This document shows positions 54,686-64,000 of a stretch of 64,000 bases of DNA, in pieces. Below the pieces are notes generated by a model. It did not search any database. It had not been told where the DNA came from and worked only from the letters and a program-made list of their open reading frames with translations. A program made the position numbers and the translations under genes. Position 1 is the stretch's first letter, and the number at the start of each line of letters is the position of its first letter. Source of the stretch: Plotosus lineatus. Taxonomy: Eukaryota > Chordata > Actinopteri > Siluriformes > Plotosidae. The stretch is taken from the NCBI GenBank assembly GCA_024760905.1, contig CM045750.1, positions 11,739,419-11,803,418 on the forward strand, in the 5' to 3' direction.

Positions 54686-56265
54686 ACTCATCATCATCAT
54701 CATTTTCCGGGGTTGAGTCATGGCGGCAGCAGCCTAAACAATGAGGTCCAGACATCCCTTTCCCCCACCAATTCCTCCAGCTCTTCCAGCAGGACACCAA
54801 AGCATTCCCAGAACTGCCAAGTGTCCAGCATGCTCTAGGTTGACCCATGGGTCTCGTCCCAGTTGGACATACTTGAAACACCACACCAGGGAGATGTTCG
54901 GGAAGCATTCTAAACAGATGTCTGAACCGCCTCAACTAGCTCCTTTGAACAGCAATTGTTCTTTGAGCCCCTCCTGGATGGCTGAGCTTCTCACCCTATC
55001 TCCAAGGGACAGCTCCGCCACCCCGTGAATGAAGCTCATTTTAGCCACCTGTATCCGTGATCTTGTTCTTTCTGTCATTACCCAAAGCTTGTGACTGTAG
55101 GTAAGGGTCGGAACGTAGATTGACTGAAAAATTAAGAGCTTTGCCTTGCTGCTCAGCTCCCTCTTCACCACGACGGACCGGTACAGGCTCCACTTTACAG
55201 CAGAGGCTGCAGCAATCCGCCTGTTGATCTCCCACCACATACTTCCCTCACTCCTGAACAAGACCCCGAGATATTTGAACTCCTTCACTTGTAGCAGGAC
55301 CTCATTCCAGACCTGGAGGGTGCCTTTCACCCTTGTCCTACTGAGAATCATGACCTTGGATTTGGAGGTGCTGATTCTCAATCCAGTCGCTTCACACTCT
55401 ACTACGAATCGCTTAAATGAGAGCTGAAGGTCCTGGATTGATGACGCCAAAAGGACAATATCGTCTACAAAAAGAAGAGATAAGATCCTATGGCCACCAA
55501 ACCAGGACTCCTCAACACCACAGCTGCACCTTGAAATTCAGTTCATTACAATTATGAACAGAATCAGTGACAAAGGTTGTTGCCTAAGGTGTCCTGGTGA
55601 CAAGTGCACTTACAGTATGGATACCCCTATGTTCCAACATGGCGTTCGTGATGGACAAACTGTGATGAACACTAAAGTCCAACCACAAAACACCACTTTA
55701 GTTCAGCTTGGAGAGGCTGTACCTACAGATCATACCCTTCCAGGTCACAGTGCAATTGCCCACAAGGGTATTGAAATCTTGCAGGACAACAACGGAGTCT
55801 CCAGGGGGAGCATTCTAAAACATAGCACCTAAAGACTCCAAAAAGGGTGGGTGCTCTGAACTCTCATTTGGTGCATAAGCCCAAACAACAGTCAGGACCT
55901 ACCCCCCACTCGAAGGCGGAAAGAAGCTATCCTTTCATTAACCAAGGAGAACCCCAACATATGGGTACTGAGATGGGAAGCAACAAGGATGCCCGCATTG
56001 GCTTCCCGCCTCTCCCCATGAGCAACTCCAGAATGGAATAAGGTCCAGCCCCTCTCGAGATGGGTGGTTCCAGAGCCCAATCTCTTTGTTAAGGTGAGTC
56101 CGACTAAGTCTACTGGGTATATCTCAACCTCACACCTGCTCAGGCTCCTTCCCTACCACAGATGTGATATTCCATGTCACAAGAGTCAGAGTCAGAAGCC
56201 AAGGATCGGTCCTACAGAACACATGCCTTTGGCTTCCACCCAACTAACGTGTTGAAAGCACTGTC
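54686..56265 (-). pseudogene. RTE-like LINE with endonuclease and RT pieces, internally deleted
   Basis: On the minus strand the 5' part encodes APE-type endonuclease fragments: LERGWTLFHSGVAHGERRE, then FSLVNERIASFRLRVGGRS (55892-56080), then PPGDSVVVLQDFNTLVGN (about 55740-55800). The frame then passes within a short distance to HRILSLLFVDDIVLLASS, with FVDD at 55460-55471, the RT catalytic motif. This is followed by FKYLGVLFRSEG and TLTYSHKLWVMTERTRSRIQ (54932-55450). The RT fingers/palm N-terminal region is missing. The 3' end has a short (ATG)n-type tail (about 54690-54708). Confidence 0.88.
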
Positions 56266-56269
56266 CAGC

Positions 56270-56400
56270 GAAAAAATATGGAAGCCATATTGTGTAAAAC
56301 AAGAGATATGTCATGGATGTGCCTGTCTGGCAAAACACAACAGAAAACACAAAATTAATTATCCCCTGGAAAAAGGTCATATAGCATATTAGAGCCTCGT
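56270..56400. other. Flank of the LINE, nothing recognised
   Basis: Short AT-rich segment. Confidence 0.4.
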
Positions 56401-56404
56401 ACTT

Positions 56405-56630
56405 GCCTCTCCTTTAAGGCACCATCTGTGAGTTTATTTGTATGAGGGGGTGGATGGTGCTTTCCTTCCGAGTATGTAATAGACCCCACATATGCATGGT
56501 GCGCTGTTCGTAAAGAGGCGGGTGGCTAGTACTGTATGTCACAGAGCTTCAACCATCACTCCCCACCCCACCTCCGATTGTTGGTGTTCGTGTGATAGGG
56601 AAGGCAATACCTGATGGGTGGGAATTGGAT
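56405..56630 (-). repeat. Unidentified dispersed repeat, copy 2
   Basis: gatagggaaggcaatacctg atgggtgggaa, agaggcgggtggctagtact and gagggggtggatggtgcttt align inversely with 53083-53275. Divergence is moderate, with a different short insert in each copy. Confidence 0.7.
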
Positions 56631-56826
56631 ATGATTAAAATTAGGGAGAAAATGGGCAAAAATAAAAAAATAGACATTCCCCCCAAAAAATTAAAAAATG
56701 AAATGACCTGTCATTTGATTTCCGTTGATTCTCTTGAAAGATGAAAATTGAAATTAAAATACCTGTGTATCTCAACTTTGCATTATGTTTCTGGTTTTTA
56801 TCCAAAAGTTGTTGTAAATAATATTA

Positions 56827-56911
56827 AAGGATCCTTCACTTTCCGTGGTTAATTAGGACTGAGATCCCCACGCAACCATCGAAATCCGTGAAGTAGGATC
56901 ACCCCCCCCCA
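56827..56911 (-). mobile_element. MITE family M terminal fragment
   Basis: ggatccttcactttccgtgg, gaaatccgtgaagtaggatc; only the right terminal ~85 bp. Confidence 0.82.
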
Positions 56912-56914
56912 TTT

Positions 56915-57510
56915 TGATAACTGCTGTAAAAGTTCTAATATTGTGAAAATCTTGAGGCTCATGGTGGTCACTAAAGGTCGATGAACCACCATCAGAATCC
57001 CATCTCCCATGTGAGAATTGCCTTGCTTTTTTCATAAATTATTCATGAGAAGCGTACAGCTTTTGACTGCTTGATGGCCAAAAGTATGATGGAAATTATT
57101 ACCATATACTGGAAGAAAGACAACTCTAGAAGATTCTGTTGAGCAGTTTCTGAATTTACATGGAATAATTCCTTAAGGCGACTCTTATGAAATGGTGGTT
57201 ACAGGAACTAAGTTGTAAGAAGTGAACATGCAGTTGAGGATGATGAACCTGTGTGTGTATATGTCCCCAAATACGCTATATATGTGAACCTCTGTTCAGT
57301 TTCCCAAGATGAAGTTGTGCTGGAACACCAAATAAAGTGGTGCAGTGCAGAAACAAAGGAGTGTAGCAGCTGGAGATAGTTTGTGTCTCTTTACATATGG
57401 ATCAGATGAGCCTTTTGGGCATTGTGGGGGTAACAAGGCCAAGTCTAATAAACTTGGGATGGACATGGAAAAACTTTCTTTGTAGTCCTGACCAAACTGA
57501 TGTAGTGGCA
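56915..57510. other. Unique sequence, no gene seen
   Basis: Nothing recognised. Confidence 0.45.
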
Positions 57511-57511
57511 T

Positions 57512-57735
57512 GTAGGTATGCAGTTTGCACGTTCTCCCCATGCTTGTGCGAGTTTCCCCCCAGAAACCAAAGCAATGCACATTAGGCTAATTGGCCATTC
57601 CATATTTGTGAGCGTAAGTTATTGTGTGTTGGCCTTGTGATGGATTAGTGAGCTGTTCAGGGTGTAACCCACCTTCACTCGGTGTCAGATGAGATTGGTT
57701 TCAGCCTCTCCACAAGCCTGGAAGGATGACTAGGT
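57512..57735 (+). mobile_element. SINE-A copy, head truncated
   Basis: gtttgcacgttctccccatg, aaaccaaagcaatgcacatt, tail gagattggtttcagcctctc. Confidence 0.85.
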
Positions 57736-58122
57736 ATGTATTTATATTGTAGTCAGTATGATTTCATATCATTTTTGTGAAAGTTTAAAGTGCCAGATTG
57801 AGCTACTTTGTTTGTCTCTGGATTGTTTCTTCCAAAAACACTGATTAACTCTGACACACCAAGCGGTTAATAAAGTTTCCTTCTTACTCAGGATGCACAG
57901 CTGTTCCCATTGGTACTCAGCTACAATCTCAAAGCAAAAACAGTTAGAAGGACAAGCTGAAATTAAAAGTAAATCTGAAACAAAGATTTCTAAATTTTTT
58001 ATTTGTTTTGGGTTTTTTTGGCCTGTGTTGCATTCAAAACAGTACAATAGTAGATTATTTAATGTATCGCCTCATGAACATTATTTTTTGCTTGTTTGTT
58101 TGTTTTTTACTGATTTTAAATA

Positions 58123-59267
58123 CAGACACTCCCCGCTTTAAGTTCATTCGTTTTATGTATTTTTCAATTTCATGTTTTTTTAAAAAATTGTCAAATTTTG
58201 AGTTTAGCGTGCTCTCAGGACCTATGGAGTATGCTGATGTAATACGCTACTTCCCCATGACGCTGCGTCCATTGTTTACAAACGACAGACTGAACGTGCC
58301 CCTCCTTCTTCCCAGTTACCCTTGTGTTCTTTGTGTTTACAGTGTTTTGCGGACTTTTCCAACCCTAAGCAAATATGGTTGGTCAGAAGCTTAGGCCTAC
58401 TACTGATGGTGGTAATCAGAAAAAGTGGCAAGCCATCTCGTTAGAAATGAAGGTGGCTATTATCAAGAAAATTGATGCTGGTGAAAAACACGAAATGTCG
58501 TACGTTTCTTCCAAATGGCGCCGTCGACCATCGAAACCATTTACAAGCAGAAAGATCGCATCATAGAGAATTGTTAAAGGTTATATTTAATACTGTATTT
58601 GACGGCGCAGTGGTGGTCTAGTGGTATAGGGTGCTGTATCACTGATCCAAAGGTTGGGGGTTCGAGTCCCACTCTCCACAAGGTTGTCACTGTCTCCTCC
58701 TCCCCCCCTCCCCACTCCCCGTGCAGCTAACTGGGTTATCAAAGGTGGGCCATGTCTGTCACTGTCTATGGTGAGAGACATGTAAAAGAACCATTGCTGA
58801 CTTTTGTAAAGAGTAGGCTGCAAAGTCGTCAGCATGTTTCTGTCCCTTGCTAAAAGGGTTGCGACAGGAAGGGCATCCAACATAAAAACCTCTGCCAAAT
58901 CAAATGTGCGAATCAGATGATTCGCTGTGGCGACTCCCGAGTAAAAAGGGAAAAAAGCCGAAAGGAAGACAGACAATATTTAATACTGTATTTGATTAAA
59001 ATTTATCTATTTGAAATTGTTTTGCTTGAATTGAATTTATTTGAAATTAATGTTGATATTATTTGATATATTTGATATTATTTTACAATGTTATGTTTAT
59101 AATAATTGATTTAGGGGTGTTTTATGAGATACGGTAATGGTATTTATGGATGTATAGTGCAGTATGAATGTCTTACGTCACTGGAACATACAGTAACAAC
59201 TTACGTTTTTATTCACCTTACGTCGGACGTCTGGAACCAAACTAAAACATAAGTCGGGGAGCGTCTG
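58123..59267 (+). pseudogene. Tigger family T copy with transposase N-terminal remnant, split by SINE-B
   Basis: Ends cagacactccccgctttaag and (complement of right) cagacgctccccgacttatg, TA flanks (58121-58122, 59268-59269). From 58375 the frame reads WQAISLEMKVAIIKKIDAGE. After a frameshift, APSTIETIYKQKDRIIE follows, giving the CENP-B/pogo helix-turn-helix. The rest of the transposase is deleted, so it is non-autonomous. Confidence 0.9.
58603..58975 (+). mobile_element. SINE-B copy, tail type ii, with exact 20-bp target duplication
   Basis: atatttaatactgtatttga lies at 58583-58602 and 58976-58995. Complete head (ggttgggggttcgagtccca), body (gtgcagctaactgggttatc), tail ii (ggaagggcatccaacataaa, gctgtggcgactcccgagta, agccgaaaggaagacaga). 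The best reference for the tail ii form, 373 bp. Confidence 0.97.
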
Positions 59268-59269
59268 TA

Positions 59270-59660
59270 AATATAATTTTCATTATTTTTGAAAAATTAA
59301 AAAAATGTCTTCAAAAGCACCAGTGTGTTTGGTTTTTACTTTTTCATTTCAAGATTCCAGTATCTGCACCCATTTATTCTGCAGCCATGCCTTTGTATTT
59401 TGTGTTGGTATTGAGTCTCATTTTAAAAAAATATATGCTTGCATGTCTCTATAATAAATGTTGCTCCAAATTTTAGTATAATTTTCGACATTGTGGTTCA
59501 TCTTAGGCTTCTGCCCTTGCCTTTTAAACATCAAAATCTTTCCAGATTTCATTAATTATTCAATAATATTATACACTCTAGAATGTTGAATACCCAAATT
59601 CCTTACTATATTTATTACAAGAAGATTGTTTTCACAATTTTAATAATTTCCTATGATAAA
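59270..59660. other. Unique AT-rich sequence, no gene seen
   Basis: Nothing recognised. Confidence 0.45.
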
Positions 59661-59665
<5 letters not shown>

Positions 59666-59716
<51 letters not shown>

Positions 59717-59835
59717 TTTGGGGGCTGTAATGGAATGGTGAGTTGTTCAGGCTGTACTTCACCTCCCCCAGAGATTGCTGAGATAGGCTTCATTCTCCCT
59801 GTGACCGCAGTAGGATGATCCAGTTCATTAAATGG
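59666..59835 (+). mobile_element. SINE-A 3' fragment starting at a (TG)n run
   Basis: (TG)n 59666-59713 followed by ggggctgtaatggaatggtg agttgttcaggc and tail ctgagataggcttcattctc. Everything 5' of the TG run is absent. Confidence 0.82.
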
Positions 59836-59853
59836 AATGAATAATTTAATTAA

Positions 59854-59855
<2 letters not shown>

Positions 59856-59902
<47 letters not shown>

Positions 59903-60012
59903 CAAAATTTTTGTTCTTGTTATTTGCTCTACCAAAAAGTATTGAGCACTCTCCTACGGAAGGATCTACTCAGAAAATCCTATATATATATATATATAGG
60001 ATAGCATATATA
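59856..60012. repeat. (TA)n runs bracketing the second copy of the hairpin-flank module
   Basis: (TA)n at 59860-59898 and 59981-60010. Between them, 59920-59978 (ttgctctaccaaaaagtatt, ctacggaaggatctactcag) is the inverse of 33981-34038. The 46-bp hairpin arms are not present here. Confidence 0.88.
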
Positions 60013-60016
60013 TACC

Positions 60017-60404
60017 AAATCGCGACCACCAAATTCTGTGAAGTAGGATCACCCCCCACCCCCAATACCTCCACCACCACCCCCCACCACCCCCGACTGA
60101 CGTATATGTACATGTGTATATAATATCAATAAATACATATTCAATGCTATAAATGCTTATAATAACAATTAAAAATTTAAAAATAATGCAGAAGATGTAA
60201 ATAAAATATAAATACACACACATACAGACACGCACGCACCCACAGATGCACACCTCACAAAAATGTAAGTAGTTTTGATGAGGGATTTTGGGTTGTTTTG
60301 TTTAGGGGTTTTTTTGTTGTTGCATAATTAGCCTTGTTTTTGTGGCATTTCCCTTAATTTCTCCTCCTATTCTTCCTTAATTTCAATATTTTTAAATTCA
60401 ATTA

Positions 60405-60442
<38 letters not shown>

Positions 60443-60496
60443 ACAATGCACTGAAGCCGCATGAATTGAAGCATGAAGTAGCAAGGCATCCCTATA
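60017..60496 (-). mobile_element. MITE family M copy, one end lost
   Basis: accaaattctgtgaagtagg atc, aataaatacatattcaatgc, an A run at 60411-60440, and the end agtagcaaggcatccctata. The outermost ~35 bp of the other end are missing where it meets the (TA)n. Confidence 0.87.
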
Positions 60497-60499
60497 TTT

Positions 60500-61250
60500 A
60501 AATTAAAATTAGCAAAAGAAAGACAGGGCTGTTAGATTTCATATGAACAAAGTAAAGAAATGAAGCATCGCCACATAAACTGAGTTATGCAAATGTTACC
60601 ATGAAAACCTAATGATAGACAGTGTACAGTGTGTGTGTGTGCAAGAGAGAGAGCGAGAGAGAGCGAGAGAGAGAGAGAAACACAAGGAAAACCATGTTTG
60701 TTTTAAAAAATAGTCACTTCCTGAGTAATTATATATATTCTGGAAATGATGAAGATTAGTGGTTGATACCTGCAATGCATTTTGACTTCCTGTAAATAGA
60801 AGTAGAATATCCACCCTTCAGCACCTCCTCTCCTTCTTTACCATCTTCCTCCGCTCTCTTGGCAGTTTAAGTTTTGCTCTGTATAAATTCCCACTTATAT
60901 ACAGATTAAACAAATCAAAGCTCTGTTGTTCATCTTCTGCAGCTGCTCTCACGTCTTCCACACGTGAACGGTTAACCTACAAATACTATAATCCCTATTA
61001 CATGCCTCACACATCTGAGTGACAGACAGCACAGTCCGAGGTTAAAACCATGTCAGTGACAGTCACAAATAATGAAAAAATACAATACAACAAAACAAGA
61101 AAAATGGTATTGTTGTGTAAAATTGTGCACACAACAACCGTTTTCTTTTATTTATCTTCTTCTATGCTTTTTTAAAACAGACTTTTGTGTAGTAATTAAA
61201 AAAAAAAAAACTTGAATCTGAACAGTGAAACATACGCCAAGCCGCTGACG
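60500..61250. other. Unique sequence, no gene seen
   Basis: Short GA run at 60645-60678; otherwise nothing recognised. Confidence 0.45.
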
Positions 61251-61254
61251 TACT

Positions 61255-61502
61255 TCAATTTGATTAGTGGGGAGATCTCAGCTGACACTGGGTGAAAGTG
61301 GGGTACACTCACACCCACACTGTGGGGCAAATTGGAACAGCCAGTCAGGCTAATTTGCATTTCTTTGAAGTCTGGAATGAAACCAGAGCGCCCGGAGGGA
61401 ACATGCAAACTCTGCACAGCAATGCCCAAGCTTGGGACTTGAACCCATGAGTTTCTTGCTGCGCGGTGGATGTGCCAACCACTATACCAGTGTGCCTCCA
61501 AT
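61255..61502 (-). mobile_element. SINE-A copy
   Basis: Body cacccacactgtggggcaaa, core ctttgaagtctggaatgaaa, gagcgcccggagggaacatg, head gtgccaaccactataccagt. Confidence 0.85.
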
Positions 61503-61504
61503 GA

Positions 61505-61778
61505 GAAATCTTGTGTAGATGAATGCATTCTACGTAGCCACACGTCTACTGATGATCCTGTGAAGTACATGTCACACGTTCTATGAACCGTGTTGCCTTA
61601 CTAAAAAAATGCCCATGTATGTAAGCTCTAAAAGTTGTGATCCTGTTCCTCTCCCAGGCGCAGCAGTTCCGAAGAAAAAAAAAAAAAAAGATGATTTCTT
61701 CGTGGAGCTAATGGTTGACAGGAATCTAACACCAACAGCAGGAGATAATCTCTGTTTGCATGGAAGTGTCTTTGGGGC
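61505..61778. other. Unique sequence with a short (A)n run
   Basis: A run at 61674-61689; nothing else recognised. Confidence 0.45.
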
Positions 61779-61932
61779 GGCGCGGTGATGTAGTGGCTAG
61801 CATGTCTGGGTTTGAGTCCCAGGCTCGGTGAGGGTGTTTGTGTGTAGTTTGCATGTTTTCCTTGAAAGGCATACACGTTAGGATAATTAGCTGTTACACA
61901 AATTGCTCCTAGGTGTGTGTGAGTAGGAATAC

Positions 61933-61967
<35 letters not shown>

Positions 61968-62080
61968 GGACCTGCAATAGACTAGTGAAGCGTTCAAGGA
62001 GTGCCCTGCCTTCGCCCAGTGTTGGTCCACAACCCTAGTAGATTTAAATGATTCAGCAAATTAATGAATGAATTAACGAA
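61778..62080 (+). mobile_element. SINE-A copy with internal (GT)n
   Basis: Head ggcggcgcggtgatgtagtg, gtttgagtcccaggctcggt, short core, (GT)n 61933-61967, tail cagtgttggtccacaaccct, and a gaatgaatt end. Confidence 0.9.
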
Positions 62081-62099
62081 TAATCTTTTTCTCATAATA

Positions 62100-62605
62100 C
62101 AGGGATGCTTGCTACTTTCAGCTTCAATTCATGCGGCTTCAGTGCATCACGGGTTTTTTTTTTAATATTCATGAAAATATTAATCGAATTTAAAAATAAG
62201 GAAATTAAGGAAGAATAGCGGGAAACTTAAAGAAAATGCCACAAAAACAAGGACAATTATTCAAAAAGAAAACCCTAAACAAACACAAAGCAAAAAACAA
62301 CCCAAAACCTCCCATCAAAACTACTTATATTTTTGTGAGGTGCACATCTGCATGCGTGCACGCACACACGCACGCGTCTGTGTGTATATATTTATATTTT
62401 ATTTACATCTTATGAATTATTTTTGAACGTTTAAGTGTTATTATAAGCATTCATAGCATTGAATATGAATTCATTGATATTATATACTATACACATATAC
62501 ATGTACGTATACGTCAGCTATGGGGGGGTTGGTCCTACTTCACGGAATTCGGTAGTCGCAGGGGGATCTCGGTCCCAATTAACCGCGGAAAGCGAGGGAC
62601 CCCTG
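62100..62605 (+). mobile_element. MITE family M copy, complete
   Basis: cagggatgcttgctactttc after TA (62098-62099) and gcggaaagcgagggacccct g before TA (62606-62607). The A-rich interior contains catcttatgaattattttt. Confidence 0.92.
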
Positions 62606-62654
62606 TATTTATTCAACACAAAAATAATTAATGCAAACCTAACAGGTGGAAAAA

Positions 62655-63000
62655 ATGGGGGCAGTGGTGGTCTAGTGGTATAGGGCATGGGATCACTGAT
62701 CCAAAAGGTTGGGGGTTCAAGTCCCACTCTCCACAAGGTTGTCACTGTCCCCACCAGTGCAGCTAACTGGGTTATCAAAGGCGGGTCATGTCTCTCACTG
62801 TCTATGGTGAGAGGCATGTAAAAGAACCATTGCTGACATTTGTAAAGAGTAGCTGCAAAGTCGTCAGTGTGTTTCTGTCCCTTGCTAAAAGGGTTGTGAC
62901 AGGAAGGGCATCCGACGTAAAAACCTCTGGCGAATCAGATGATTCGCTGTGGCGACTCCTGAGTAAAAGGGAAAAAGCCGAAAGGAAGACAAGACAGACG
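62655..63000 (+). mobile_element. SINE-B copy, tail type ii, with 14-bp target duplication
   Basis: aacaggtggaaaaa at 62641-62654 and 63001-63014. Intact head (ggttgggggttcaagtccca), body (ctaactgggttatcaaaggc), tail ii (ggaagggcatccgacgtaaa, agccgaaaggaagacaag). Confidence 0.96.
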
Positions 63001-63014
63001 AACAGGTGGAAAAA

Positions 63015-63610
63015 TATAAAAATCCATTATTAACCAAAGTTGATTAGATCCTTTTTCCCCCTCACCACTAAATCATTACAGCAAATCACAAAGACATGGC
63101 CTTTTAAAATATATAATCAAATCCAGATTTCTGCATCAGAGAAGAATTTTTAAAAATGAGTTCTGATTCTAAATGTAAAGCAGTTATGAAAGCATTTCCC
63201 TTCCAACATCCTCCAGATGTAAAGTCCATTGTCTCCTTTTTTCTGTCCACTCCCAAGTTTTCTAATTGCATTTATTTGCACACTATGCGGACTCCTCAGA
63301 GGAATTCTCCATTTTTTGATTACAGATATGAATCTCAGCCAAGCTGTACTGCAGTCTGCTTTAATCTAATCAGTAAGAAGTGCTAGCTTCCTGCCCTTCA
63401 ATCTCTAACAACAGGAAGTAATTTCTTAACTAATGATGTCATCTACCTTCAAATCATCAACCCAGAAGTCACTCTGTGATTTTACAAGCAATAAAGAGAT
63501 CAGAAGAAGATCTATAAATCAGTCGTCAAGGCCTGCTCCAAGAACCCCTCAGAAACCAAGAACCTTTTCTTTTCTGCTGGACTGATGCCCTTAGAACTGG
63601 ATCTTTAATA
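63015..63610. other. Unique sequence, no gene seen
   Basis: A 76-codon plus-strand frame (63156-63386) has no recognised motif. Confidence 0.4.
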
Positions 63611-63629
63611 GTATATTAGTGTGTGTCTA

Positions 63630-63967
63630 GAACAGTGGTGGTCTGGTGGTAAAGTGCTGGATTACCGATCCTAAAGTTGGGGGTTCAAACCCCACTGTCA
63701 ATGATTGTCCCCCTCCCCAGTGCAGCTAACTGGATTATCACAGTCTGGCCATGTCTCTCACGGTTTGTAGTGAGACACATGTACAAGAACCATTGCTAAC
63801 TATCATCAAGAGTAGCTGTATAGCTGTCAGCATGTTTGTGCCCTGCAATAGCCTGGTGAGCGGGCCAGAGAGTACTCTGCCCTCACCCAGAGTCGGTCGA
63901 GATGGGCGCCAGCCTCCCCGTGACCCTAATTAGGATTAAGTGGTTCAGAAATTGAATGAATAAATGA
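63630..63967 (+). mobile_element. SINE-B copy, tail type i, with 15-bp target duplication
   Basis: attagtgtgtgtcta (63615-63629) and attagtgtgtatcta (63968-63982), one mismatch. Head aaagttgggggttcaaaccc, body gtgcagctaactggattatc, tail gaccctaattaggattaagt. Confidence 0.93.
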
Positions 63968-64000
63968 ATTAGTGTGTATCTATAAAGGCAAATTAAACCC

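Overview
This is vertebrate, almost certainly ray-finned fish, intergenic or intronic DNA. There is no convincing complete host protein-coding gene, rRNA, true tRNA, CRISPR array or operon. The fish assignment is an inference. It rests on the repeat families seen (an L2/Maui-type LINE with its typical 3' end, an RTE-like fish LINE, several Tc1-like transposons, pogo/Tigger elements, hAT elements and two abundant tRNA-headed SINEs), very dense (CA)n and (GA)n microsatellites, and long tracts of decayed sequence. The longer open frames are low-complexity translations of GA, CT, CACT or CA arrays, or decayed transposon reading frames.

Layout. 1-690: 3' part of an RTE-like LINE reverse transcriptase at the window edge. 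About 720-1145: possible retroviral-type LTR followed by a tRNA-Pro-like primer-binding site. 1.7-10 kb: SINE-A copies, a TA-flanked MITE (family M), a 1.1 kb GA array with an embedded ATTACAAACACA word, and a second M copy holding a hAT transposase remnant and a SINE. 10.8-12.05 kb and 20.07-21.1 kb: two ~1 kb GTGAGT/ACTCAC arrays, each abutting a SINE-A head. 14.33-14.57 kb: a near-perfect 118-bp-arm palindrome. 18.4-19.06 kb: a SINE-B split by a possible solo LTR. 22.0-24.0 kb: a SINE-B with a microinversion, then an M element split by a pogo/Tigger element. 27-31.3 kb: hAT-like element, Tigger family T copy, L2 LINE 3' end, Tc1 fragment. 33.2-34.85 kb: a second Tigger T copy carrying a 46-bp-arm hairpin, then CA/GA repeats. 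36.2-39.9 kb: SINE-B split by a 342-bp hAT MITE, then a Tc1-like element split by a Tigger element of family D. 40.4-43 kb: mostly unique sequence with one weak exon-like candidate. 43.7-45.2 kb: a decayed Tc1-like transposon. 45.9-50.9 kb: SINEs, an M copy, a CT array. 51.3-51.8 kb: a TIR MITE. 52.6-56.3 kb: another decayed Tc1 relative, an unidentified dispersed repeat in two inverted copies, and an internally deleted RTE-like LINE. 58-64 kb: Tigger T copy with a SINE-B bounded by a perfect 20-bp target duplication, two M copies, and further SINEs.

The biology here is the interaction of mobile elements rather than a gene pathway. Nested insertions give a relative order of activity: M elements and Tc1 copies are hosts; Tigger, hAT and SINE-B are later arrivals; and in one place a hAT MITE is younger than a SINE-B. 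Two observations merit a second look as possibly under-described: SINE-B carries one head joined to two different 3' tails, and SINE-A appears to have seeded both kilobase-scale VNTR arrays and microsatellites. All alignments were made by eye, so identities and boundaries are approximate unless stated as exact.
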